Of a stretch of DNA of 64,000 nucleotides, positions 56,358 through 64,000 are shown in pieces. Within the stretch, counting starts at the first letter, position 1, and the number at the start of each line of letters is the position of its first letter. The notes beneath the pieces were generated by a model that saw only the letters and a program-made list of their open reading frames with translations, searched no databases and was not told the origin of the DNA. The position numbers and the translations under genes were made by a program. The stretch is from Caballeronia terrestris (GTDB taxonomy: Bacteria; Pseudomonadota; Gammaproteobacteria; Burkholderiales; Burkholderiaceae), in the NCBI RefSeq assembly GCF_001544515.1, contig NZ_FCOL02000009.1, positions 62,001 to 126,000 on the forward strand. Reading direction: 5' to 3'.

Positions 56358-56739
56358 GGAATGGCTACCTGTCTATTTGTTGATGGATTCTCGGCGATGC
56401 AGCCAGCGGGCTTGCAGGTCGTGACCGACGGACATGCACGCGAACGAGCGCCACGCGTGCGGCCAACTTCGAAAGCAACAATGTTGCATGGGCCAAGCAG
56501 CTTCGCGTCCGGGCCGCGCCTTCGATGGGAGCGATCCCGTTCACACTTATAATCGCAGTCTTTCAGCAGTTTCCTAGCAAATTCCTGCGCAAACATTCTA
56601 ATCCAATGCCCCGCCGCCCCTTAGCCTCGAATGCACGAAATGCGGCGCCTGAGCGGTCAAACGCACATTCTTTCTGCCACGACTCGCTCATTGCATCGGG
56701 TGATCGGACCACGCCAGCACATCGCGTGCCCGGTCCCGC
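56358..56739. other. Gene-free divergent region between manB and the flippase gene
   Basis: Both neighbours are transcribed away from this 380-base stretch, so it should hold two promoters. A TATAAT word at 56548-56553 is a candidate plus-strand -10 box, but I see no matching -35 box at normal spacing. No coding frame with a recognisable product is present. Confidence 0.45.
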
Positions 56740-57996
56740 ATGCTGAGTCGCGTCGGCAACCCCGATATCGCGAAAGCGCTCGCGAATATCGTCTGGCTCG
56801 GGCTCGAACGCGTGACGCAGATCGTTGTCGCGATCGTCATCAGTGGGCTGCTCGCGCGATATTTTGGTCCTGACGCGTTCGGCAAGTGGCAGTACGCGAA
56901 CACGCTGCTGCTCGTGCTCGCGCCGCTCACCTGGGTGTGCGGCGCCGAAATCCTCGTGCCGACCATCGTTCATCGGCCGGCGGGCGAAGTCGGCCGGGTG
57001 CTCGGCAGCGCGTTCGTATTGCGCATGGCCGTGTCCGTGCTCGCGCTCGTCGCGACGTGGGCGTGGATCGCGTTCGGCCATCTCGATGCGCTCGTCGGCG
57101 CGATGCTGGCCGGGCTCGCGGTGACGATGCTGTTTCGCGAGCCGCTCGTCGGCGTGATCAATGCGTGGCTCCAGAGCATGACCTACAGCAAGCCGCAGCT
57201 CGCGGCGAGCATGTTCACGGCGCTTGTAAAGGCCGCGCTCGTCTATGCGTTCGTGCGGGCGAGTGCGGGTTTCGCGAGCTTCGGATGGCTGTGGGCGCTG
57301 GAAGCGGCTGCGATCGCGGGCTTGCTGCTGCATTACTACAGAAAGCGCCACGGCGGCACGCTCGGCTGGGAATTCGACGGGCGCCTCTTTCGCCAGTTCG
57401 CGAGCGCGGGCACGGTGTTCTGGATCGGTCTCGTATGCATGTATCTGTTCCTTAAACTCGATCGCCTGATGCTCGAACGCTTCATCTCGTTCGCCGATCT
57501 CGGGCGCTATTCCGCCGCGCAGCAGCTGAACGAAAACTGGATCACGCTCGCGCTGATGCTCGCGCAGACCATTGGGCCGGCCTTCGTCTATCGCGTGCAG
57601 GACACGAAGCTGCTGAAGCGCAACATCATCCGACTCGTCGCGATGACGGCCGCGCTGATGATCGCCGGCGCGATCGTGCTCGATCTGCTCGCCGGGTTCA
57701 TCATCACGCGGGTGTTCGGGCCGGACTACGAAGGCGCGATCGATATCTTCCGCTGGGCGGTGTGGCTCTCTGTCCCGGCCGGGATCGAGGCGATCGGGAA
57801 TCTCGTCGTGCTGAAATATCAGGCCAAGTTCGTGTTGCTCGCGAAGTGGCTGCTCGCGCTGGCGGTGGCGTTCGTCGTCGACTGGATTGCGATTCCGCGT
57901 CTCGGCGGACACGGCGCGCTGATCGGACTGGCGGTGGGTTATCTCGTGGCGGCGAGCGTCAATCTCTACTACCTCCGCTTCAGGCTGAGCGCATGA
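56740..57996 (+). CDS. Wzx-type polysaccharide flippase
   Basis: This 418-residue MOP-superfamily membrane protein has about 12-14 helices and begins LANIVWLGLERVTQIVVAIV, followed by LLARYFGPDAFGKWQYANTLL, the typical Wzx start. FWIGLVCMYLFLKLDRLMLERF lies mid-protein. It would flip lipid-linked oligosaccharide across the inner membrane. The stop overlaps the GT2 gene (ATGA), beginning a polysaccharide cluster with GT2, GT4, galE and a WecA-like gene. Confidence 0.9.
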   Translation: MLSRVGNPDIAKALANIVWLGLERVTQIVVAIVISGLLARYFGPDAFGKWQYANTLLLVLAPLTWVCGAEILVPTIVHRPAGEVGRVLGSAFVLRMAVSVLALVATWAWIAFGHLDALVGAMLAGLAVTMLFREPLVGVINAWLQSMTYSKPQLAASMFTALVKAALVYAFVRASAGFASFGWLWALEAAAIAGLLLHYYRKRHGGTLGWEFDGRLFRQFASAGTVFWIGLVCMYLFLKLDRLMLERFISFADLGRYSAAQQLNENWITLALMLAQTIGPAFVYRVQDTKLLKRNIIRLVAMTAALMIAGAIVLDLLAGFIITRVFGPDYEGAIDIFRWAVWLSVPAGIEAIGNLVVLKYQAKFVLLAKWLLALAVAFVVDWIAIPRLGGHGALIGLAVGYLVAASVNLYYLRFRLSA

Positions 57997-58775
57997 ACGA
58001 CGTCGCGATCCTGCTTCCCGCGTTTAACGGACAAGCCGAACTCGAACGCACGCTCGCGTCGTTCCGCGAGGATTCGACCGTGCGCGTGCTGATCGTCGAT
58101 GATGGCAGCACACCGCCGATCGTCGCGCCATCGATGCGCGGGCTCGACATCGAAGTCCTGCGTCTGCCGGCGAACGGCGGTATCGAGCGGGCGCTGGCTG
58201 TGGGCATCGATGCTCTCGCCGCGCGCGGCATCCGCTACGCAGCGCGCATCGACGCAGGCGATCTCGCGACGCCGCAACGCATCGCGAAACAGCGCGCGTA
58301 TATGGAGGCACATCCACGGGTCGCTGCGCTCGGCATGTGGACGCACGTAGTCAGTACCGAAGGCGCGCCGCTTTTCGACCTCACGCCGCCCGCCGATCCC
58401 GCCGCGATCCGCCGCGTGATGCTGATGCGCTCGTGCTTCGCGCATCCGTCGCTGATGCTGCGCGTCGATGCCGTGCGCGAGGCGGGCAACTATCGCGCGC
58501 AATATCGCGCGGCGGAAGACCTCGATCTGATCCTGCGCCTGATGGAACGGCACGACTGCGCGAACCTGCCGGAATTCGGCCTCTATTACGAGTCGAACGA
58601 AGCCGGTATCAGCGCCACGAAACGCCGCACGCAAGTGCTGTCAACGCTGCGCCTGCAACTGCGTTACTTCCGTGCGGGCAACGCTCCCGACTGGATCGGC
58701 GTGGTCAAAAGCGTCGCGCATCTCGTGCTGCCGTATCGCGCGTTGCGCCGCATCAAGGCTCGCCTGCTCCGCTAA
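57993..58775 (+). CDS. Glycosyltransferase family 2 protein
   Basis: This 260-residue GT-A enzyme begins VAILLPAFNGQAELERTLAS and has VLIVDDGSTPP (UDP-sugar/metal region), AARIDAGDLATPQRI (a D-x-D-like motif, DAGD) and AEDLDLILRLME as the catalytic region. The ATG at 57993 overlaps the flippase stop by four bases. It should add one sugar of the surface polysaccharide; donor and acceptor are unknown. Confidence 0.9.
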   Translation: MNDVAILLPAFNGQAELERTLASFREDSTVRVLIVDDGSTPPIVAPSMRGLDIEVLRLPANGGIERALAVGIDALAARGIRYAARIDAGDLATPQRIAKQRAYMEAHPRVAALGMWTHVVSTEGAPLFDLTPPADPAAIRRVMLMRSCFAHPSLMLRVDAVREAGNYRAQYRAAEDLDLILRLMERHDCANLPEFGLYYESNEAGISATKRRTQVLSTLRLQLRYFRAGNAPDWIGVVKSVAHLVLPYRALRRIKARLLR

Positions 58776-58797
58776 ACCCCTCTCTCACGCATACCGG

Positions 58798-59937
58798 ATG
58801 ACCGCACAACCCAATCGCCTTCGCATCGCCCTCGTCTGCAACACGGCGTGGGCGATCTATACGTATCGGCGGGGCGTGCTGCGGATGCTGACCGAACGCG
58901 GCGCGGAGGTCACCATCATCGCGCCGCGCGACCGCACGTTCGAGCCGCTCGTCGCGATGGGGTGCCGCTGCGTCGAATTGCCGGTCGCCTCCAAAGGGAC
59001 CGATCCGCGCGAGGACCTGAAGACGCTCGCCGCGCTCTACCGCGAATACCGCGCGACGAGTCCGCACGTCGTCTTCCACTACACGATCAAGCCGAACATC
59101 TACGGATCGATCGCAGCGTGGCTCGCGCGCGTGCCGTCGATCGCGGTGACGACCGGGCTCGGCTACGTCTTCATCCAGAAGAGCCGCACGGCGATGGTCG
59201 CGAAGCGCCTGTACCGTTTCGCGTTCCGCTTTCCGCGCGAAGTGTGGTTCCTCAACCGCGACGACCGCGAGGCATTCGCCAGGCAGGATCTGCTCGCGCA
59301 TCCGGATCGCGCGCGCCTTCTGCACGGCGAAGGCGTCGATCTCGACGAATACGCGTTCGAACCCTTGCCCGAGCGCGAGTCGTTCGTGTTCATCCTGATC
59401 GGGCGGCTCCTGTGGGACAAGGGCGTCGCGGAATTCGTGGAAGCCGCGCGGCGCGTGGGCGCAACGCATCCGAACGCACGTTTCCAACTGCTCGGGCCGG
59501 TCGGCGTCGATAACCCGAGCGCGATCTCCCGCACGGAAGTCGACGCGTGGGAGCGCGACAATGTGATCGAATACCTCGGCGAGGCGCATGACGTGCGTCC
59601 TCACATTGCAAACGCCGATTGCGTCGTGTTGCCTTCATATCGCGAAGGCGTGCCGCGCACCTTGATGGAAGCCTCGGCGATGGGACGCCCGATCGTCGCG
59701 ACGGACGTCCCCGGCTGCCGCGAAGTGGTCGAGGACGGCGTCACGGGGCTTCTGTGCGAAGCGAAAAGCGCGGACAGTCTCGCCCACCAGCTCGACCGCA
59801 TGCTCACGTTCGATGCGCGGCAACGCGCGGAGATGGGCGTGCAGGGCCGCGCCAAGGTCGCCCGCGAATTCGACGAAAAAGCCGTCGTCGAGCGATATAA
59901 AGGCACAATACGCGCAATTACCGGCGTTTCACTCTGA
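58798..59937 (+). CDS. Glycosyltransferase family 4 protein
   Basis: This 379-residue GT-B enzyme has LRIALVCNTAWAIYTYRRG at its start, VFHYTIKPNIYGSIAAWLA, and LIGRLLWDKGVAEFVEAAR in the second domain. The donor-site PSYREGVPRTLMEASAMGRPIVATDVPGC closes it, with E-x7-E spacing (EGVPRTLME). This pattern resembles GT4 members such as PglA/WbpT-type N,N'-diacetylbacillosaminyl or similar transferases. The ATG lies 22 bases past the GT2 stop. Confidence 0.9.
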   Translation: MTAQPNRLRIALVCNTAWAIYTYRRGVLRMLTERGAEVTIIAPRDRTFEPLVAMGCRCVELPVASKGTDPREDLKTLAALYREYRATSPHVVFHYTIKPNIYGSIAAWLARVPSIAVTTGLGYVFIQKSRTAMVAKRLYRFAFRFPREVWFLNRDDREAFARQDLLAHPDRARLLHGEGVDLDEYAFEPLPERESFVFILIGRLLWDKGVAEFVEAARRVGATHPNARFQLLGPVGVDNPSAISRTEVDAWERDNVIEYLGEAHDVRPHIANADCVVLPSYREGVPRTLMEASAMGRPIVATDVPGCREVVEDGVTGLLCEAKSADSLAHQLDRMLTFDARQRAEMGVQGRAKVAREFDEKAVVERYKGTIRAITGVSL

Positions 59938-59965
59938 CCCAAGCGTCACCCGGAGACCTCGAAAC

Positions 59966-61000
59966 ATGACGGACAACAAGCAACCCAAGGGCACGATCCT
60001 CGTCACCGGCGGCGCCGGCTTCATCGGCTCGCACACCTGCGTCGAGCTGCTCGACGACGGCTACGACGTCGTCGTGGTGGACAATCTCGTGAACAGCAAT
60101 GCTCAATCGCTTGCACGGGTCCAGAAGATCGCCGGCAAGCAGCTCGCGTTCTACGAAGCCGATGCCCGCGACGAAGCCGCGCTCGCCAAAGTGTTCGATA
60201 ACCATCCGATCACTGGCGCGATCCACTTCGCGGCGCTGAAATCGGTGGGTGAATCGGTTGCAAAGCCGATCGAGTATTACCGCAACAACCTCGACAGCCT
60301 GCTCGTCGTGCTCGACACGATGCGCGCACGCAACGTGAAGAACTTCGTGTTCAGCTCCTCGGCGACGGTGTACGGCGTGCCGAAAAGCGTGCCCATCGAC
60401 GAATCGTTTCCGCTTTCGGCGACCAATCCCTACGGCCAGTCGAAGCTGATCGCGGAACAAGTGCTGCGCGATCTCGAACTTTCCGATCCGTCGTGGCGCA
60501 TCGCGACGCTGCGTTACTTCAACCCGGTCGGCGCGCATGAAAGCGGCCTGATCGGTGAAGATCCGGCCGGCGTGCCGAACAACCTGATGCCGTACGTGGC
60601 GCAGGTGGCGGTCGGCAAGCTGGAGCGCCTGCGCATCTTCGGCAGCGACTATGAGACGCACGACGGCACGGGCGTACGCGACTACATCCACGTCGTGGAC
60701 CTCGCGCGCGGCCATATCGCGGCGATCAATGCGCTCAAGACGCTCGATCGCAGCTTCGTCGTAAACCTCGGCACGGGCCAGGGCTACAGCGTGCTCGACG
60801 TCGTGAAAGCTTTCGAAGCGGCGTCGGGCAAGCCCGTTCCGTATGAGATCGTCGCGCGCCGCCCGGGCGACGTGGGCGCGTGCTACGCCGATCCGGCCGC
60901 CGCGGCGAAGCTGATCGGCTGGCGCGCGGAGTACGGCATCGAACGCATGTGCGTCGATCACTGGCGCTGGCAGTCGCAGAATCCGAACGGTTTTGCCTGA
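59966..61000 (+). CDS. galE: UDP-glucose 4-epimerase
   Basis: GalE interconverts UDP-glucose and UDP-galactose (or the N-acetyl forms). The 344-residue extended SDR has ILVTGGAGFIGSHTCVELL for NAD, VVVDNLVNSN, the catalytic FSSSATVYG and YGQSKL (Y-x3-K), LRYFNPVGAHESG and DGTGVRDYIHVVDLA, all diagnostic of GalE. The ATG at 59966 follows a GGAG site and gives the normal N-terminus. It supplies sugar nucleotide to the neighbouring transferases. Confidence 0.95.
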   Translation: MTDNKQPKGTILVTGGAGFIGSHTCVELLDDGYDVVVVDNLVNSNAQSLARVQKIAGKQLAFYEADARDEAALAKVFDNHPITGAIHFAALKSVGESVAKPIEYYRNNLDSLLVVLDTMRARNVKNFVFSSSATVYGVPKSVPIDESFPLSATNPYGQSKLIAEQVLRDLELSDPSWRIATLRYFNPVGAHESGLIGEDPAGVPNNLMPYVAQVAVGKLERLRIFGSDYETHDGTGVRDYIHVVDLARGHIAAINALKTLDRSFVVNLGTGQGYSVLDVVKAFEAASGKPVPYEIVARRPGDVGACYADPAAAAKLIGWRAEYGIERMCVDHWRWQSQNPNGFA

Positions 61001-61065
61001 GGCCCGGCGGGCTCGCGTGCACAACGCGCGAGTCCGCGAGCTTCCTTTTTCAACGGTCATCCTTC

Positions 61066-62175
61066 ATGCTCAGTTTCGCGCTCGCTTTTCTTATTTCGCT
61101 CCTCGTTACGCTTCTGATCGTGCGATTCGCGCATCTGCATGAGGGATTCATCGGCGATACCGATCTTGCCGGCGTGCAGAAATTCCATTCGTCGCCGGTG
61201 CCGCGCATCGGCGGCGTCGGCATCCTGTGTGGCTTGACCGGCTCCGCGATCCAGCTTCACTGGGCGTATCCCGCCGTCTCGGCCGGCATCCTCGCGATCA
61301 TCGCGTGCGGCATGCCCGCGTTCTTCTCGGGCCTCGTCGAAGACCTGACCAAGCGCGTGAGCCCGCTCGTGCGCCTCGTCTGCACGATGGCGGCCGCCGC
61401 CCTCGCCTACGCGCTGCTCGATATCGCGGTCACGCGCATCAGCGTGCCGCCGCTCGATTTTCTGCTGTCGTATGCGGTGATTTCGTGCGCCGTCACCGTG
61501 CTCGCGGTCGCGGCGCTCGCGAACGCGATCAACATCATCGACGGCTTCAACGGCCTCGCATCGATGGTCGCGGTGATGATGTTCGCGTCGCTCGCGTATG
61601 TCGCTTTCCAGGTGCACGACCCGATCGTGCTGTCGGCGTCGCTGATCATGATGGGCGCGGTCATCGGCTTCTTCATCTGGAATTTTCCGGCCGGCCTGAT
61701 CTTTCTCGGCGACGGCGGCGCGTACTTCGTCGGCTTCATGCTCGCCGAACTCGCGATCATGCTCGTGATGCGCAATCGCGACGTCTCGGCGTGGTTTCCG
61801 GTGCTTCTTTTCATGTATCCGATCTTCGAGACGTGCTTCTCGATCTACCGCAAGAAGTTCATTCGCGGGATCTCGCCCGGTATTCCCGATGGCGTGCATC
61901 TGCACATGCTGGTGTACAAGCGGCTGATGCGCTGGGCGGTCGGTGCGCAGAACGCGCGCGAACTGACGCGGCGCAATTCGCTGACGTCGCCGTATCTGTG
62001 GCTCCTGTGCCTCGTCGCCGTGATTCCCGCGACGCTCTTCTGGCGCCATACGGTGCATCTGTTCTGCTTCGTCGTCGTGTTCGCGGCGACTTACGTGTGG
62101 CTATACATCAGCATCGTGCGCTTCAAGGTGCCGCGCTGGATGGTGTTTCGCCGAGCGCATCCGCTGAAGAAATAA
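61066..62175 (+). CDS. MraY/WecA-family undecaprenyl-phosphate sugar-1-phosphate transferase
   Basis: This 369-residue polytopic enzyme transfers a sugar-1-phosphate from a UDP-sugar to undecaprenyl phosphate to start polysaccharide synthesis. Key segments are VQKFHSSPVPRIGGVGIL, AALANAINIIDGFNGLAS (the catalytic Asp motif), FPAGLIFLGDGGAYFVGF and PIFETCFSIYRK with a later HLHMLVYKR His motif. It is closer to WbpL/WecA-type than to MraY. It ends the polysaccharide cluster, with a terminator directly after. Confidence 0.9.
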   Translation: MLSFALAFLISLLVTLLIVRFAHLHEGFIGDTDLAGVQKFHSSPVPRIGGVGILCGLTGSAIQLHWAYPAVSAGILAIIACGMPAFFSGLVEDLTKRVSPLVRLVCTMAAAALAYALLDIAVTRISVPPLDFLLSYAVISCAVTVLAVAALANAINIIDGFNGLASMVAVMMFASLAYVAFQVHDPIVLSASLIMMGAVIGFFIWNFPAGLIFLGDGGAYFVGFMLAELAIMLVMRNRDVSAWFPVLLFMYPIFETCFSIYRKKFIRGISPGIPDGVHLHMLVYKRLMRWAVGAQNARELTRRNSLTSPYLWLLCLVAVIPATLFWRHTVHLFCFVVVFAATYVWLYISIVRFKVPRWMVFRRAHPLKK

Positions 62176-62194
62176 GGCCGGACTAGCCGGCCTT
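62174..62194. terminator. Terminator between convergent genes
   Basis: AAGGCCGG (62174-62181) and CCGGCCTT (62187-62194) form an eight-pair stem with a five-base loop and a short T-run. It overlaps the stop of the WecA-like gene and precedes the convergent hydrolase end. Confidence 0.75.
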
Positions 62195-62204
62195 TCGCGC
62201 AGGT

Positions 62205-63026
62205 TTATGACTCGAGGAACGCCAGCAAGTCCGCGTTGACCTTGTCGGCCTCGACGGTGCACATGCCATGCTGGCCGCCCGGATACACCTTCAGCGTCGA
62301 GCCCTTCACGATCTTCGACGCCAGTTCAGCCGCCGCGTGAATCGGCACGATCTGGTCGTCGTCGCCATGCAGGAAGAGCGTCGGGATGTCGAACTTCTTC
62401 AGATCCTCGGTGTAATCGACCTCCGAGAACTGCTTGATGCATTCGTAATGCCCCTTGATGCCGCCGCGCATGCCCTCCAGCCAGAACAAATCGATGATGC
62501 CCTGCGACACCTTCGCGCCGTCCCGATTGAAGCCATAGAACGGCATCGCCAGATCCTTGTAGAACTGCGAGCGATTGGCGGTGACGCCTGCGCGGATACC
62601 ATCGAACACGTCGATCGGCAGGCCGCCGGGGTTCGCCTCGGTCTTGAGCATCAGCGGGGGGACCGCGCCGATCAGCACCGCTTTCGCGACGCGCTTCGTG
62701 CCGTGACGACCGATGTAGTGCGCGACTTCCCCGCCGCCCGTCGAATGTCCGACGAGCGTCGCGCCGGTGATGTCGAGCGTGTCGAGGAGCGCGGCGAGGT
62801 CGTCGGCGTAGGTGTCCATCTCGTTGCCTTCCGACGGCTGGCCCGAGCGTCCGTGGCCGCGCCGGTCATGCGCGATCACGCGATAGCCCTTCTGCGAAAG
62901 GAACAGCATCTGCGGGTCCCACGCGTCGGAATCGAGCGGCCAGCCGTGCGAGAAGACCACCGGCTTGCCGCTGCCCCAGTCCTTGTAATAGATCTCGGTG
63001 CCGTCCGTCGTCTTGATCGTGCTCAT
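62205..63026 (-). CDS. Alpha/beta hydrolase, non-heme chloroperoxidase-like
   Basis: This 273-residue alpha/beta hydrolase has the nucleophile in [10 protein letters not shown] (G-H-S-T-G-G, typical of non-heme perhydrolases/haloperoxidases), an oxyanion [22 protein letters not shown], the acid Asp in [11 protein letters not shown] and the His in GGQHGM. Such enzymes act as esterases with perhydrolysis side activity. The frame is open further upstream, but ATG 63026 starts the conserved [18 protein letters not shown]. It stands alone. Confidence 0.9.
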   Translation of the reverse strand: MSTIKTTDGTEIYYKDWGSGKPVVFSHGWPLDSDAWDPQMLFLSQKGYRVIAHDRRGHGRSGQPSEGNEMDTYADDLAALLDTLDITGATLVGHSTGGGEVAHYIGRHGTKRVAKAVLIGAVPPLMLKTEANPGGLPIDVFDGIRAGVTANRSQFYKDLAMPFYGFNRDGAKVSQGIIDLFWLEGMRGGIKGHYECIKQFSEVDYTEDLKKFDIPTLFLHGDDDQIVPIHAAAELASKIVKGSTLKVYPGGQHGMCTVEADKVNADLLAFLES

Positions 63027-63216
63027 CTGCGAAGCTCCTTGGTTGTGCGGCGGCGGCTTTTTTCGGCCGCCGCCAAGGTCAGTGTGCTGTGCGTGTGTGA
63101 CGTGTGACGGTGCGGCGGAGGTGGCGCGCATTGTCGAGCGTTCGCGCGCAGGCCCGCTCGCGACGGGCACAGGCAGCATCGTCGCGCAAACCGGGGAAAG
63201 TTTCAGGGATGGGGGG

Positions 63217-63696
63217 TTACGACTTGTCGACGCTGAGCGCGTACCACACAGCGTAGCGCTTCTTCACCAGCGCTTCGACGCTCGAAACGCTCATGATCAA
63301 ATCGTCGACTGCCTTGACGGACGGCGGCGGCGCCGGCGACTCGTAGATCTTCTGGTTGCGCTGACGGGTCGCGTATTCGATCTCCGAGCGGTCGTCGAGA
63401 TCGAGGTCGGGCTTCAGATGGTCCAGCAAGGTGCCGATGACCTTGACGCGATGCCCGTCGCCACCGCCGGGCGCGAGTCCATACAGGTAGACGAAGCCGA
63501 CCGCCAGCGCATGCACGGCTTCATACGCGTTCGCGTAACGGACGAGCGGCGCGTGCCGGTCGTCTTTGGCGGCCTGCAGAAACGACGCCGTGTTGCGCCG
63601 GAACTGCACGGCGTTGTTCGCCGCAAAGGGCGTCTTGCGGACAAAGCCGGCATTAAGCATGTCCGAGAGGTGTTTAGTCAGCGGAAGAGGAAACAT
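63217..63696 (-). CDS. HEPN-like protein paired with a nucleotidyltransferase
   Basis: This 159-residue, helix-rich protein starts at an ATG 23 bases before the stop of the upstream nucleotidyltransferase gene, so translation is coupled. Residues 52-75 ([20 protein letters not shown]) and the 111-119 motif RQRNQKIYE match HEPN-like partners of HTH-nucleotidyltransferases. The usual HEPN RNxxxH reads RNxxxY-E here (Arg113, Asn114, Tyr118). In MNT/HEPN toxin-antitoxin systems the HEPN member is a toxin RNase that the nucleotidyltransferase modifies; the altered motif makes toxicity here uncertain. A longer start at 63768 is open but unconvincing. Confidence 0.72.
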   Translation of the reverse strand: MFPLPLTKHLSDMLNAGFVRKTPFAANNAVQFRRNTASFLQAAKDDRHAPLVRYANAYEAVHALAVGFVYLYGLAPGGGDGHRVKVIGTLLDHLKPDLDLDDRSEIEYATRQRNQKIYESPAPPPSVKAVDDLIMSVSSVEALVKKRYAVWYALSVDKS

Positions 63697-64000
63697 CGAG
63701 AATGATCTTTGGGCCGTGGTCGATGGATTCCAGCACCGGGTCCGACGCGCGCTTTTGCTCCCATTCATCCTCCGGATACACGCTCACGTGGACTTCGCGA
63801 CCGAGTTCCTTGCCCGCCGCATCGAGTTCATGCTGAACGCGGCCGAGACGCGCATCGCCGATGACCATCACGTCGATGTCGCTTGCCGGTCCCGCCGTGC
63901 CCGCCGCCATCGAGCCGAAGATGAACGCGTATTTCACCTTGTCGCGAAACGACGCCAGCGCGCGCTCGATCGGCTCCTTCAGGCCGAAACTCTTCACCGC
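63674..64000 (-). CDS. Nucleotidyltransferase-domain protein, cut by the window edge
   Basis: The visible C-terminal ~108 residues contain a minimal nucleotidyltransferase core: FIFGSMAAGTAGPASDIDVMV has the G-S-x10-D-x-D metal site, with VSVYPEDEWEQK and DPVLESIDHGPKIIL after it. The frame is open to the last base of the window. The first visible residues (VKSFGLKEPIERAL) resemble the linker that joins an ArsR-like winged helix to this domain in related proteins, so the start probably lies beyond 64000. It overlaps the HEPN-like gene. Confidence 0.8.
   Translation of the reverse strand, partial: AVKSFGLKEPIERALASFRDKVKYAFIFGSMAAGTAGPASDIDVMVIGDARLGRVQHELDAAGKELGREVHVSVYPEDEWEQKRASDPVLESIDHGPKIILDVSSSAD

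Overview
The window reads as a chromosomal segment of a high-GC betaproteobacterium of the family Burkholderiaceae, most likely Paraburkholderia/Caballeronia or a close relative. This is inferred from the ompA-ubiG-gph-ssrA order, an NAD-linked molybdenum formate dehydrogenase (fds), the urtABCDE urea transporter joined to urease, a kdoO-type LPS gene beside waaA/waaC, and high GC throughout. No rRNA or tRNA gene and no complete insertion sequence is visible; tmRNA is the only confident RNA gene.

Layout. 1-3000: OmpA-like envelope protein, ubiquinone methyltransferase UbiG, phosphoglycolate phosphatase and tmRNA. 3000-4550: a decayed integration scar behind tmRNA, with a frameshifted P4-type integrase N-terminus, a 59-residue Flp pilin gene and a possible small RNA. 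4551-8700: a secreted PIG-L deacetylase/ricin-lectin/FG-GAP protein, a glycosyltransferase and a small exported protein. 8830-15330: a ModE-like regulator divergent from fdsGBA-D, with no fdsC between fdsA and fdsD. 15327-22540: FAD monooxygenase, a His-rich CDF metal exporter with its ArsR repressor and a clear operator, a TPR-glycosyltransferase-like protein, a citrate/tricarballylate-type symporter and a GNAT enzyme. 22788-31130: a frameshifted membrane-anchored protein, a DUF2968-like protein, a C26 amidotransferase-like hydrolase with a long low-complexity N-terminus, a Kef-type antiporter, PII, a FemAB/GNAT protein, a GIY-YIG protein and inorganic pyrophosphatase. 31325-35004: an aldehyde dehydrogenase/SDR/MFS catabolic unit.

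35235-50151 is the nitrogen block. A textbook sigma-54 promoter precedes urtABCDE, whose last gene overlaps ureD. The urease operon is then split: a four-gene polar amino-acid ABC transporter, a perfect G-quadruplex motif and a large inverted repeat lie between ureD and ureABCEFG. Urea taken up by Urt would be hydrolysed by UreABC, with UreDEFG inserting nickel. PII (28369-28707) and the sigma-54 promoter suggest nitrogen control.

50267-62175 is a cell-envelope block. On the minus strand, manB/algC-like, waaC, kdoO and waaA make the LPS inner core. On the plus strand, a Wzx-type flippase, a GT2, a GT4, galE and a WecA/MraY-family transferase look like surface-polysaccharide genes. The window ends with an alpha/beta hydrolase and a nucleotidyltransferase/HEPN-like pair that runs off the right edge.

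Most observations are routine for the family. The points I would follow first are the split urease operon with its G4/inverted-repeat junction, the multidomain PIG-L protein, the variant HEPN/nucleotidyltransferase pair, the missing fdsC, the broken gene at 22788-23995, and the ArsR and sigma-54 sites.
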